Positions 1 to 5,570 of a DNA stretch of 8,045 nt are shown here, piece after piece. The position numbers and the translations under genes are program-made. The notes under the pieces were generated by a model that was given only the letters and a program-made list of their open reading frames with translations, did not search any database and was not told the origin of the DNA. The number at the start of each line of letters is the position of its first letter. Position 1 is the first letter of the stretch. The stretch comes from Clostridiaceae bacterium. GTDB lineage: Bacteria > Bacillota > Clostridia > Clostridiales > Clostridiaceae. Location of the stretch: NCBI GenBank assembly GCA_003510765.1, contig DOKV01000047.1:1-8045 (forward strand), in the 5' to 3' direction.

Positions 1-572
1 TTTTTGATGAACTGGAAGGCTTGCTCTAACTTAGAGAAGAGGATCCCAGTGAGAAGGAAGGGGAGCCCAAGGCCCATGGAGAACACAAAGAGATAGAACA
101 TCCCTGTGCCCAAGGTTTGGGCATCTGCAGCAAGAATCAGTGCAGCACCTAGGAAAGTCCCAAGGCAAGGAGACCACCCAAAGGAGAAGACGATGCCAAA
201 AATCATGGCACTGAAAAATCCGGATCCCTCTTTTTTCATGGTAAGGCCTCGTTGATAATTCAAAAATTTAATATTGATAAAGCCACCCATGTTGAGACCA
301 AAGAGGATGATGATGACACCCCCCACCCGCTGAAGAACCACACGGTTTTGACTCAGTAGACTGCCAAGGGCTGTGGCCGTGGCTCCAAGGAGGACAAAGA
401 CGATGGTGAAGCCAAGGATGAATCCTAGGATGTTTATGATGAGCGCTTTCCCCTTCTTTTGACTTTCATTACTTAGATACATGAGAAATACGGGAAACAT
501 GGGCAAAATGCAAGGGGAAACAAAAGTCAAGACGCCTTCAAAAAAGAGAAGGCCCAGTACTACCATATCCAT
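1..572 (-). CDS. ccdA: Cytochrome c biogenesis / thiol-disulfide transporter CcdA, 3' end missing
   Basis: CcdA-family polytopic membrane protein, which passes electrons from cytoplasmic thioredoxin across the membrane to extracytoplasmic thioredoxin-like proteins. I translated 190 residues from ATG at 572; the window edge removes the C-terminus (the family is usually about 220-240 residues). Several hydrophobic segments are visible. The two family cysteines are present: Cys21 in VSPCILPMFP and Cys136 in FGWSPCLGT, each in the expected Pro/Gly-rich helix. The start abuts the stop of the upstream thioredoxin gene (TAA immediately followed by ATG), and an AAAGGA ribosome binding site lies inside that gene about 8 nt upstream, so the two are probably translationally coupled. 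A second in-frame ATG two codons later is an alternative start. Product identity is very likely; the partner is inferred from adjacency. Confidence 0.93.
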   Translation of the reverse strand, partial: MDMVVLGLLFFEGVLTFVSPCILPMFPVFLMYLSNESQKKGKALIINILGFILGFTIVFVLLGATATALGSLLSQNRVVLQRVGGVIIILFGLNMGGFINIKFLNYQRGLTMKKEGSGFFSAMIFGIVFSFGWSPCLGTFLGAALILAADAQTLGTGMFYLFVFSMGLGLPFLLTGILFSKLEQAFQFIK

Positions 573-1217
573 TTAGTCCATCCTTTCTACAACCGCATCT
601 AAGGTTTCTCGGTCGGTCATACCCATGATGACAAACTGCACCATGCCTTCTTCGTCAATGAAAAAGGTTTGGGGGATGCTGTCTACTTTAAAAGCGAAAA
701 AAGCACTGCCTGTGGTGTCATAGAGTACATTGAGGCTCAAATCGTGTTCCACTAAGAAGTCATCCGCCATCTTTCGTGTTTCCCGTTGTCCATCGGTGAG
801 ATTTACCGCCAGTAAAATCATCTCCTCTTCATCGACTTCCTCATGGAAAGCTTGGAATTCTGGCATCTCATAGACACAAGGGGGACACCAAGAAGCCCAA
901 AAGTTTAAGATGACTTTTTTTCCTTTGTAATCTGCTAAGCTCACTTCTTCATGATCTTGATTAAATACCGTAAACTCAGGGCTAAAAGGAGTTTTTACCC
1001 GAAGGCGATCGATACGATCAGGAGTGGGTGTTTCTTCTTCTACTTCTTCCCCCTCCGTGGGAGCATTGGGGCTCTCTTCTTGTTCTTTTTCTTGGTAGGC
1101 ATTGTCCACGATGTCCTGTGGGTTCTCTGCACTACCAAATTCATTGATGAAGTAGTATCCGCCACCAAGAACCAAGACAAAGAGTAAAATCCAACCTATA
1201 AAACTATATTTTTTCAT
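573..1217 (-). CDS. Membrane-anchored TlpA/ResA-like thioredoxin-family protein
   Basis: Predicted extracytoplasmic thiol-disulfide oxidoreductase of 214 residues. Residues 5-23 form an uncleaved N-terminal membrane anchor. A strongly acidic Pro/Glu-rich linker follows at about 28-67, and then a TlpA/AhpC-TSA type thioredoxin domain. The active site is WASWCPPC, with CPPC at 111-114. The cis-proline is in the SIPQTFFID segment (Pro182). The start at 1217 is chosen because AGGAGGT lies 5 nt upstream; an in-frame ATG at 1238 would add seven residues but has no good ribosome binding site. It sits directly upstream of ccdA in the same operon, which fits a reductant role kept reduced by CcdA, as for ResA (cytochrome c maturation) or other extracellular thiol repair. 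The actual target protein cannot be told from the sequence. Confidence 0.92.
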   Translation of the reverse strand: MKKYSFIGWILLFVLVLGGGYYFINEFGSAENPQDIVDNAYQEKEQEESPNAPTEGEEVEEETPTPDRIDRLRVKTPFSPEFTVFNQDHEEVSLADYKGKKVILNFWASWCPPCVYEMPEFQAFHEEVDEEEMILLAVNLTDGQRETRKMADDFLVEHDLSLNVLYDTTGSAFFAFKVDSIPQTFFIDEEGMVQFVIMGMTDRETLDAVVERMD

Positions 1218-1221
1218 ATGT

Positions 1222-1228
1222 ACCTCCT
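1222..1228 (-). promoter_or_regulatory. Ribosome binding site of the TlpA-like gene
   Basis: AGGAGGT on the minus strand, with a 5-nt spacer before the ATG at 1217. It settles the start in favour of the protein beginning MKKYSF rather than the longer reading from 1238. Confidence 0.85.
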
Positions 1229-1405
1229 GGGAATGCATGCATTTCTTTTTTCTATTATGCTTGTGGACTATTTTAACATAAATGGCAGGAAAATACCTCC
1301 AGGGGGTTTATATTTCACAAAAATTAAATTTGACGCCATTTATTTTTAAGAATTCGCATGGCCAAAAGGCAAAAAATAGGTATAATGGTCTTTATGAAGT
1401 AAATG
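1229..1405. promoter_or_regulatory. Divergent intergenic region between the redox operon and the EamA transporter
   Basis: The region must hold promoters for both directions. On the plus strand a perfect TATAAT stands at 1381-1386, 30 bp before the transporter ATG, but its -35 region is poor (around 1358-1363). A TTGACG at 1330-1335 is too far upstream to pair with it. On the minus strand the best candidate is CATAAT preceded by TTTATG at 17 bp, within about 1250-1280; it is weak. Inference only, apart from the clean TATAAT. Confidence 0.4.
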
Positions 1406-1411
1406 AGGAGG
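1406..1411 (+). promoter_or_regulatory. Ribosome binding site of the EamA transporter
   Basis: AGGAGG with a 5-nt spacer before the ATG at 1417. It argues against the longer in-frame reading from 1282, which has no ribosome binding site and a non-hydrophobic 45-residue extension. Confidence 0.85.
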
Positions 1412-1416
1412 AGTTT

Positions 1417-2364
1417 ATGAAATCCATAGATGTAACGAAAAATATATTTCAGCGAAAAGCCTTTGTGATTCTCTTTGCGGTACTGGCATCCATCCTTTGG
1501 GGGAGTGCTTTTCCGGTGCTGAAAATCACCTATGAGCAAATGAACATGGCAGGAGATGACCTATACGGGAAAATTCTCATTGCGGGGATTCGCTTTTTCT
1601 TAGCGGGAGTTCTTCTTCTCCTCTATGCCTTTATCACCATGGGAGCGAAGATCAAGTTGAAGAGGAAAAAAGATGTTTACCGTGTCTTTTCCTTAGGTCT
1701 TGTGCAGACGTCCTTAAATTATTTCTTTTTCTATATCGGGTTAGCCAACACCACAGCGTCTAAAGGGGCCATCATCAGCTCCTTATCCAACTTTTTGATC
1801 ATCATCTTGGCCCATTTCATCTATAGTAATGACAAGCTCAATGGAAAGAAGCTTTATGGGATTGTCTTTGGGATCATCGGGGTGGTGGTGGTGAACTTGG
1901 ATGGTGGAGTGGATGCAAGTTTCAAACTCATGGGCGAAGGGTTTATGTTTTTCTCTGTGGGCACAGCCATCTTATCTAGCTTCATGGTAAAAAGCTACGC
2001 AAAGAATATTCATCCCATGCTCCTGTCGGCTTATCAACTGATTTTTGGCGGCTTTGTGATGCTGCTCATTTCCTTAGGGGGAAGCTATGAGACCCTTCGA
2101 GTGACACCCTTATCCATAGGGCTACTTGTATACTCGGCGATTCTTTCTGCCGTGGCCTTTACCCTTTGGTATACGCTGCTAAAGTACAACAAGCCTGGTG
2201 AAATTACCATGTTCCGTTTTTTAATTCCTGTGTCAGGGTCTATTTTATCGGCCATCTTCCTAGGAGAGACCATCACCATTCAAGTGGCCATTTCCCTATT
2301 CTCCATCGTCATCGGGATCATTTTGGTAAACCGTGAACCCAAAAGAAAAGCCCTTCAGGCTTAA
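1417..2364 (+). CDS. DMT superfamily transporter, EamA family
   Basis: Integral membrane protein of 315 residues, about the usual length for the ten-helix drug/metabolite transporter (DMT) family, in which two EamA repeats of five helices each form the carrier. The first repeat begins with the typical WGSAFPVLKI at 28-37 and contains the conserved stretch NYFFFYIGL then NTTASKGAI at about 101-120. The second repeat starts near residue 172 and ends in a section with Pro271 and LGE at 282-284, where most members keep a conserved P...LGE arrangement. A basic tail (NREPKRK) is cytoplasmic by the positive-inside rule. Members export amino acids, metabolites or drugs, usually by proton exchange; the substrate here is not predictable. 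It is transcribed alone, with its own -10 (TATAAT at 1381) and a strong terminator 15 bp after the stop. Confidence 0.92.
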   Translation: MKSIDVTKNIFQRKAFVILFAVLASILWGSAFPVLKITYEQMNMAGDDLYGKILIAGIRFFLAGVLLLLYAFITMGAKIKLKRKKDVYRVFSLGLVQTSLNYFFFYIGLANTTASKGAIISSLSNFLIIILAHFIYSNDKLNGKKLYGIVFGIIGVVVVNLDGGVDASFKLMGEGFMFFSVGTAILSSFMVKSYAKNIHPMLLSAYQLIFGGFVMLLISLGGSYETLRVTPLSIGLLVYSAILSAVAFTLWYTLLKYNKPGEITMFRFLIPVSGSILSAIFLGETITIQVAISLFSIVIGIILVNREPKRKALQA

Positions 2365-2379
2365 AGTAGTAAACCAAGT

Positions 2380-2429
2380 AGATCTGTAGGCAGAGGCTGG
2401 AAGAGAGTCCTTGCCTACAGGTCTTTTTT
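2380..2429 (+). terminator. Rho-independent terminator after the EamA transporter
   Basis: The left arm at 2380-2392 (AGATCTGTAGGCA) pairs with 2412-2424 (TGCCTACAGGTCT) over 13 bp, with one G-T wobble, and a run of six T's follows at 2424-2429. The loop is 19 nt. Confidence 0.9.
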
Positions 2430-2473
2430 CATGAGGGTGTCACCAACTTGTCTCTTAATTGTTACCTCATGAA
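2428..2473. repeat. Inverted repeat between terminator and serpin gene
   Basis: TTCATGAGG at 2428-2436 is perfectly repeated inverted as CCTCATGAA at 2465-2473, with a 28-bp centre. The left arm shares its first bases with the T-run of the preceding terminator. Part of the right arm can also form a small CCTC/GAGG hairpin (2465-2468 with 2474-2477). It lies where the serpin promoter should be, just upstream of a TAGAAT -10 candidate at 2487-2492, so it may be a regulator site or a 5' leader stem. Its function is unknown. Confidence 0.45.
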
Positions 2474-2524
2474 GAGGTGGAATAGGTAGAATGAACCTAG
2501 AAGATGTTGAACACATTCATCCCT

Positions 2525-2532
2525 AAAGGAGG
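2525..2532 (+). promoter_or_regulatory. Ribosome binding site of the serpin gene
   Basis: AAAGGAGG. The spacing is 3 nt to the ATG at 2536 and 6 nt to the directly following ATG at 2539, so the second ATG is the better start. Confidence 0.8.
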
Positions 2533-2538
2533 CAAATG

Positions 2539-3801
2539 ATGAAAAAGAATAGTTGGCTTACACTTGTTTCGGTGGCCCTTCTTTTGGCTATTCTCATGAC
2601 CAGTACAGCCTGTGCTAAGCCTGCGGAAGCTACAGGGGAAGATTTGATGGAAGGGGTGCAAGGAGAAGAGGTTACGGTACAAAAGGACTATGTGGAGGAA
2701 CACCAAGAAGCGCTGCTAAATTTTTCCATGGACTTTTTTAGAGAGGCCCATAAAGAGGAGGGAGGCAACGTACTCTTATCCCCAGTATCCCTCATGTCTG
2801 CTTTGGGGATGACGGGTAATGGTGCCTTGGAGAATACGCTAAAAGAAATGGAAGCGGTCTTTGGCTTATCCATGGAAGAGCTTCAAAACCTACTCTATCT
2901 CTACAACACCTCTTTACCTAAGGAAGACGGCATGGCTGTTCATATGGCCAACTCCATTTGGTTTAAAGAAGGGGGAAGTATTTCTGTACAACCTGAATTC
3001 TTGACAAAGAATGCCACCTATTATGATGCAGGCATCTATCAAGCGCCTTTTGATGACACCACAGTTACAGCCATCAATAACTGGGTGAAGGAAAAAACCA
3101 AAGACCGTATTGAAGAGATCCTAGATGAAATTCCAGAGGATGCGCTGATGTATCTCATCAATGCCCTATCTTTTGATGGACAGTGGATGAAGAAGTACTC
3201 AGAGGGTCAAGTGGGAGAAGGGGTTTTCGTCAATGCGCAAGGTATTGAGGAGAATGTCAAGATGATGCGTAGTGAAGAAGGCTTGTATGTGGAAGACGAA
3301 GAAGTCTATGGCTTTATGAAACCTTATGAAGGTGGAGAGTTTCTCTTTATGGCTCTTTTGCCAAAGGCTGAAGAATCTTTAGAAGCCCTCTTATCAAGAT
3401 ACACAGGAAGTGCACTGAAAGCACTTTTGGAGAACAAGCAAGTGGCCACAGTATATACGGCCATGCCAAAGTTTACCACAGAGTTTGAGATGGAAGCCTC
3501 GGATGCCTTCAAAGCGCTAGGCATGAAGGATGCCTTTGACTCAGACCGTGCCAATTTAAAAGCCCTAGGCACTTCGCCCATAGGCAATCTCTACATTGGC
3601 AGAATTCTTCATAAGACGTTTATGGAAGTCAATGAGCAAGGGACCAAGGCGGGCGCGGTGACCGCAGTTGAAGTGGTGGCAGAATCCGCAGCCATGGATC
3701 CCAAAACTGTAGAACTCAATAGACCTTTCCTCTATATGATTGTGGATACCAAAAGTCATCTACCCCTGTTTTTAGGGGCCATGGAGTCTATAGAAGAGTA
3801 A
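2539..3801 (+). CDS. Serpin-family serine protease inhibitor, predicted lipoprotein
   Basis: Serpin fold protein of 420 residues, normal for the family plus an export signal. The N-terminus is a lipoprotein signal peptide with a lipobox ending TSTAC (lipid-modified Cys25), so the inhibitor should sit on the outer face of the membrane. Serpin landmarks appear in order: NVLLSPVSLMSALGM (about 77-91); INNWVKEKTKDRI (about 179-191); the s3A-like LINALSFDGQW (about 206-216); a MPKFTTEFEM strand (about 309-318); a hinge EVNEQGTKAGAVTA (363-376); and the C-terminal NRPFLYMIVD and LPLFLGAM. The small residues in the hinge suit an inhibitory serpin that inserts its loop into sheet A. Counting Gly368 as P15 puts P1-P1' at Glu382-Ser383, but the loop is about three residues longer than in alpha-1-antitrypsin, so Met386 is also possible. 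The target protease is unknown. The gene is monocistronic between two terminators. Confidence 0.94.
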   Translation: MKKNSWLTLVSVALLLAILMTSTACAKPAEATGEDLMEGVQGEEVTVQKDYVEEHQEALLNFSMDFFREAHKEEGGNVLLSPVSLMSALGMTGNGALENTLKEMEAVFGLSMEELQNLLYLYNTSLPKEDGMAVHMANSIWFKEGGSISVQPEFLTKNATYYDAGIYQAPFDDTTVTAINNWVKEKTKDRIEEILDEIPEDALMYLINALSFDGQWMKKYSEGQVGEGVFVNAQGIEENVKMMRSEEGLYVEDEEVYGFMKPYEGGEFLFMALLPKAEESLEALLSRYTGSALKALLENKQVATVYTAMPKFTTEFEMEASDAFKALGMKDAFDSDRANLKALGTSPIGNLYIGRILHKTFMEVNEQGTKAGAVTAVEVVAESAAMDPKTVELNRPFLYMIVDTKSHLPLFLGAMESIEE

Positions 3802-3855
3802 GGGTAGGCGGAAGAAAAAGAGCGCATTCCTACATAAAAGAGAAAGTTAAAAAAG

Positions 3856-3897
3856 AAACCCGCCCTGGGATCATCCTGTGATCAAAGGGCGGGTTTT
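3856..3897. terminator. Bidirectional terminator between the serpin and LacI-family genes
   Basis: AAACCCGCCCT at 3856-3866 pairs perfectly with AGGGCGGGTTT at 3886-3896, and an inner GATCA/TGATC stem (3869-3873 with 3879-3883) closes a TCCTG loop. TTTT follows on the plus strand. Read on the minus strand the stem is followed by TTTCTTTTTT. It therefore can stop both convergent transcripts. Confidence 0.92.
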
Positions 3898-3941
3898 ACG
3901 TCGTATCCATGGAGGATTCACGAACGAAAAAGATTGGACGC

Positions 3942-5006
3942 TTATTCTCGGGGGGCTCCCGTGGAATGCCTTATGATGAGTTCATGTTTGTAGAGGACTC
4001 TGGTGGAGCTGTAAGGACTTCTGCGCTGCTGATGTCTATTGATGATGATGCCCACGGCATTTTGTCCTTTACTGACGATGTAGTGCTCCACAGTGGTTAA
4101 GGAGATGCTTTGAAACTTAGAAGGGAACAGGTTGTCAAAACCACAGATGGAATAATCTTCAGGAATCCGCAGCCCTTGTTTTTTCAGAGCTTCCATGACG
4201 CCGTAGGCCACCATGTCGTTGACGGCGATGAAGCCTGTGATTTGTTTATTTTTCAAGGCTTCCAAGGTGAGCTCAAAGCCCACATCATGCTCTAGATGAA
4301 TGTTTGAACGCTCTTCCTCTGGGTCAATGTCTTTGGTTTTCACCAAGACTTTTCCTTGGGGACAGTTCTTTTTATAAGTATCCAAGATCCCCTCCAAACG
4401 CCGGACCCTTGCGGAGTTTATGCTGTTTAGGGTGGTGGAAATATAAGCCACATGTTTATGCCCCAGCTCAATCATATGATTGGCCATGAGCACTCCTGCG
4501 GAGTAGTTGTTGATCTCCACCGTATCCAGGTCTATGTCATTGGATTTATCGTTGATCACCACCACAGGGATGGTTTTATTCAGTTCTTCTAGGAGCGTAA
4601 CATTGATGGGGGTCATGGTACTGATGAGGCCTTTCAAATTGGTGTTTCTCACTTGAAGGATGAAATCCTTTTCCAAGGCTTCATCACGATAGGTGTTTTG
4701 GGTGAGCACCCGAAGGCCATGCTTTTGGGCTTCTTGCTCAATGGCTTGTACCAAGGTGGCATAATAAGGGCTTGTCACGGTGGGGGTTAAAACCAGTATG
4801 GTATCTTCATAGAATGTATTTTCCTTCACTGAAACCGTTTCTTTTTTTACATAGCCCAAAGCATCCGCAGCATCCCGCACGTTTTTGATGGTGTCTTCAT
4901 GAAAGGAGACGCCTTCTTTTTCGTTGAGGATCATCGAAACTGCGGTTCTAGAGACCCCTGCCATGTTAGCGATGTCCGCTAAGGTTGCTTTCTTCTTCTT
5001 TTCCAT
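3942..5006 (-). CDS. LacI-family transcriptional regulator
   Basis: DNA-binding regulator of 354 residues. The N-terminal helix-turn-helix at about 7-28 has the family pattern (TLADIANMAGVSRTAVSMIL), and a sugar-binding, periplasmic-binding-protein-like effector domain follows from about residue 68 (TILVLTPTVTSPYYATLVQ) to the end, including GFIAVNDMVAYGVMEAL and the YSICGFDN motif. The usual hinge helix with its A..L minor-groove residues is not recognisable after GYVKK (51-55), which is unusual. The start at 5006 is chosen because AGGGGGG is 6 nt upstream; the ATG at 5012 would touch the ribosome binding site. It is transcribed divergently from the sugar isomerase/GDPD/TRAP operon and so probably controls that operon and itself, with a sugar or sugar phosphate as effector. 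The effector identity is unknown. Confidence 0.93.
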   Translation of the reverse strand: MEKKKKATLADIANMAGVSRTAVSMILNEKEGVSFHEDTIKNVRDAADALGYVKKETVSVKENTFYEDTILVLTPTVTSPYYATLVQAIEQEAQKHGLRVLTQNTYRDEALEKDFILQVRNTNLKGLISTMTPINVTLLEELNKTIPVVVINDKSNDIDLDTVEINNYSAGVLMANHMIELGHKHVAYISTTLNSINSARVRRLEGILDTYKKNCPQGKVLVKTKDIDPEEERSNIHLEHDVGFELTLEALKNKQITGFIAVNDMVAYGVMEALKKQGLRIPEDYSICGFDNLFPSKFQSISLTTVEHYIVSKGQNAVGIIINRHQQRRSPYSSTRVLYKHELIIRHSTGAPRE

Positions 5007-5012
5007 ATCCAT

Positions 5013-5019
5013 CCCCCCT
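5013..5019 (-). promoter_or_regulatory. Ribosome binding site of the LacI-family gene
   Basis: AGGGGGG on the minus strand. It directly touches the ATG at 5012 and stands 6 nt before the ATG at 5006, so it supports the latter as the start. Confidence 0.7.
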
Positions 5020-5032
5020 GTACTATTAATTT

Positions 5033-5048
5033 AAGTATACATTAAAAG
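5033..5048. promoter_or_regulatory. Candidate second operator over the regulator's -10
   Basis: This 16-mer matches the operator candidate at 5538-5553 at 11 of 16 positions, including GTATAC followed by one variable base and TTAA. It lacks the central CG (CA instead). Its overlap with the -10 would allow autorepression. Part of the resemblance could come simply from the TATACT promoter box. Confidence 0.35.
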
Positions 5049-5061
5049 TTTAACATTTCAA
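5034..5061 (-). promoter_or_regulatory. Promoter of the LacI-family gene
   Basis: On the minus strand, TTGAAA (5056-5061) and TATACT (5034-5039) are separated by 16 bp; each box matches consensus at five of six positions. The -10 lies about 28 bp before the start codon. The -35 box is covered by one arm of the 5056-5079 inverted repeat, and the -10 by an operator-like motif at 5033-5048. Confidence 0.75.
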
Positions 5062-5079
5062 TAGTAAAGTTTATTGAAA
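5056..5079. repeat. Perfect inverted repeat covering the regulator's -35
   Basis: TTTCAATA at 5056-5063 and TATTGAAA at 5072-5079 form a perfect 8-bp dyad around an 8-bp centre. It overlaps the -35 box of the LacI-family gene, a usual place for a repressor site. The form differs from the CG-centred operators typical of LacI proteins, so another regulator may use it. Confidence 0.5.
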
Positions 5080-5400
5080 ATAAAACAGATATTTTAATGA
5101 GGATAAGTGTGATTTACGTTTGCAGTTTGAAGAATTATTGAAGTTTACTTACATTTAACTTGGTGAAGATGGCGAAAGTCGAGACAATCTGATAGGATGT
5201 TTTTTGTGGAGTCGAAAATCTTAGCGGTGTTTTTTATGGATGGAGGTTGATGGTTCTGCTTTGTCTTCACTGAAATGATTTATCAAAATAGGCTTTTATC
5301 AATGGGTTAAGGGGATATATGGTGCTGAAAATTTAAGAGGCGATAAAGCTTCAAAGGGCTGATGATCCAGTGCAAAAAGTTTTCGTCAAATTCTTTAAGG
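5080..5400. other. Gene-free stretch of the divergent region
   Basis: No credible gene: the ORFs present (for example 14 codons from 5097 and 27 codons from 5362) lack good ribosome binding sites. The section is AT-rich and holds an imperfect tandem repeat at 5178-5240. It also has a weak half-match to a CG-centred operator around 5110-5125 (TTTACGTTTGCA). I see nothing else in it. Its length is large for a simple divergent promoter, so extra regulator sites or an unseen small RNA remain possible. Confidence 0.5.
5178..5240. repeat. Imperfect tandem repeat, two copies of 30-33 bp
   Basis: Copy 1 (5178-5210) and copy 2 (5211-5240) both begin GTCGA, contain AATCT near the front, and end in TGTTTTTT then A or G then TGGA. 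Copy 1 has three extra bases. The copies are directly adjacent. Confidence 0.5.
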
Positions 5401-5417
5401 TTTTTTATAGAAAACGG

Positions 5418-5446
5418 TTGTACTCGGATAATCTTGTTGATATAAT
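5418..5446 (+). promoter_or_regulatory. Promoter of the isomerase/GDPD/TRAP operon
   Basis: A perfect TATAAT at 5441-5446 is preceded by TGA, giving an extended -10 (TGnTATAAT). TTGTAC stands 17 bp upstream at 5418-5423 (three of six matches). Transcription would start near 5453, leaving a leader of about 118 nt before the first gene. Confidence 0.8.
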
Positions 5447-5457
5447 GTGTTCAACAA
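5434..5457. promoter_or_regulatory. Perfect dyad framing the operon's -10, candidate operator
   Basis: TTGTTGA at 5434-5440 and TCAACAA at 5451-5457 are perfect inverted copies around a 10-bp centre that contains the TATAAT. A dimeric regulator bound here would block RNA polymerase directly. The TTGA-N10-TCAA outline resembles sites of several regulator families, so I do not assign it. Confidence 0.55.
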
Positions 5458-5531
5458 CTAAAATTCCAGTGAATATTATTAAATGTTTAATGACATAAGA
5501 CACTTTAGTAGTTCCTGGAATTCATTTTTTT
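5453..5531 (+). promoter_or_regulatory. Operon leader with terminator-like and competing stems
   Basis: AATTCCAG at 5462-5469 pairs perfectly with CTGGAATT at 5515-5522, followed by CA and seven T's (5525-5531), which is terminator-like. AACAACTAAA at 5453-5462 pairs nine of ten with TTTAGTAGTT at 5504-5513. The two stems cross, so they would exclude each other or form a pseudoknot. A small ATTAAA/TTTAAT hairpin (5478-5491) lies inside. The terminator stem is short with a 45-nt loop, so attenuation is only a possibility. Confidence 0.4.
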
Positions 5532-5537
5532 GATGTT

Positions 5538-5553
5538 TTGTATACGTTAACAA
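5538..5553. promoter_or_regulatory. LacI-type / cre-like operator before the isomerase gene
   Basis: TTGTATACGTTAACAA is symmetrical at 12 of 16 positions around a central CG, the usual form of LacI-family operators. It also fits the CcpA cre pattern (WTGWAARCGYTWNCWW) at all but one position. It lies about 86-101 nt downstream of the predicted transcription start and 17 nt before the start codon, so a bound protein would act as a roadblock. It may serve the divergent LacI-family regulator, CcpA, or both. Confidence 0.65.
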
Positions 5554-5560
5554 GGATTGT

Positions 5561-5565
5561 GAGGA
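5561..5565 (+). promoter_or_regulatory. Ribosome binding site of the TIM-barrel gene
   Basis: GAGGA with a 5-nt spacer to the ATG at 5571. It rules against a TTG start at 5538, which lies inside the operator and has no ribosome binding site. Confidence 0.75.
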
Positions 5566-5570
5566 AGATC

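Noticed and set aside
1233..1242. Palindrome ATGCATGCAT upstream of the TlpA-like gene
   Set aside because: It is a simple alternating sequence between promoter and ribosome binding site, with no partner site; too short to call an operator.
1282..1416. Extended start of the EamA transporter
   Set aside because: There is no ribosome binding site before the ATG at 1282, the added 45 residues are polar and unlike the family, and a clean AGGAGG precedes the ATG at 1417. The stretch also contains the likely -10.
3804..3833. GTAGG/CCTAC hairpin after the serpin stop
   Set aside because: Only 5 bp with a 20-nt loop and no T-run; the strong terminator at 3856-3897 explains the end of the gene.
3909..4489. 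Open frames of about 60 codons on the plus strand across the LacI-family gene
   Set aside because: They are antisense to a well-supported gene, resemble no family I know and lack ribosome binding sites.
5097..5445. Mini-ORFs at 5097 (14 codons) and 5362 (27 codons) as leader peptides or small proteins
   Set aside because: They have no good ribosome binding site and both lie upstream of the predicted transcription start of the operon.
5538..5570. TTG start giving an 11-residue N-terminal extension of the TIM-barrel protein
   Set aside because: The codon lies inside the operator-like palindrome and has no ribosome binding site, while the ATG at 5571 has GAGGA at the right distance and begins the first barrel strand.
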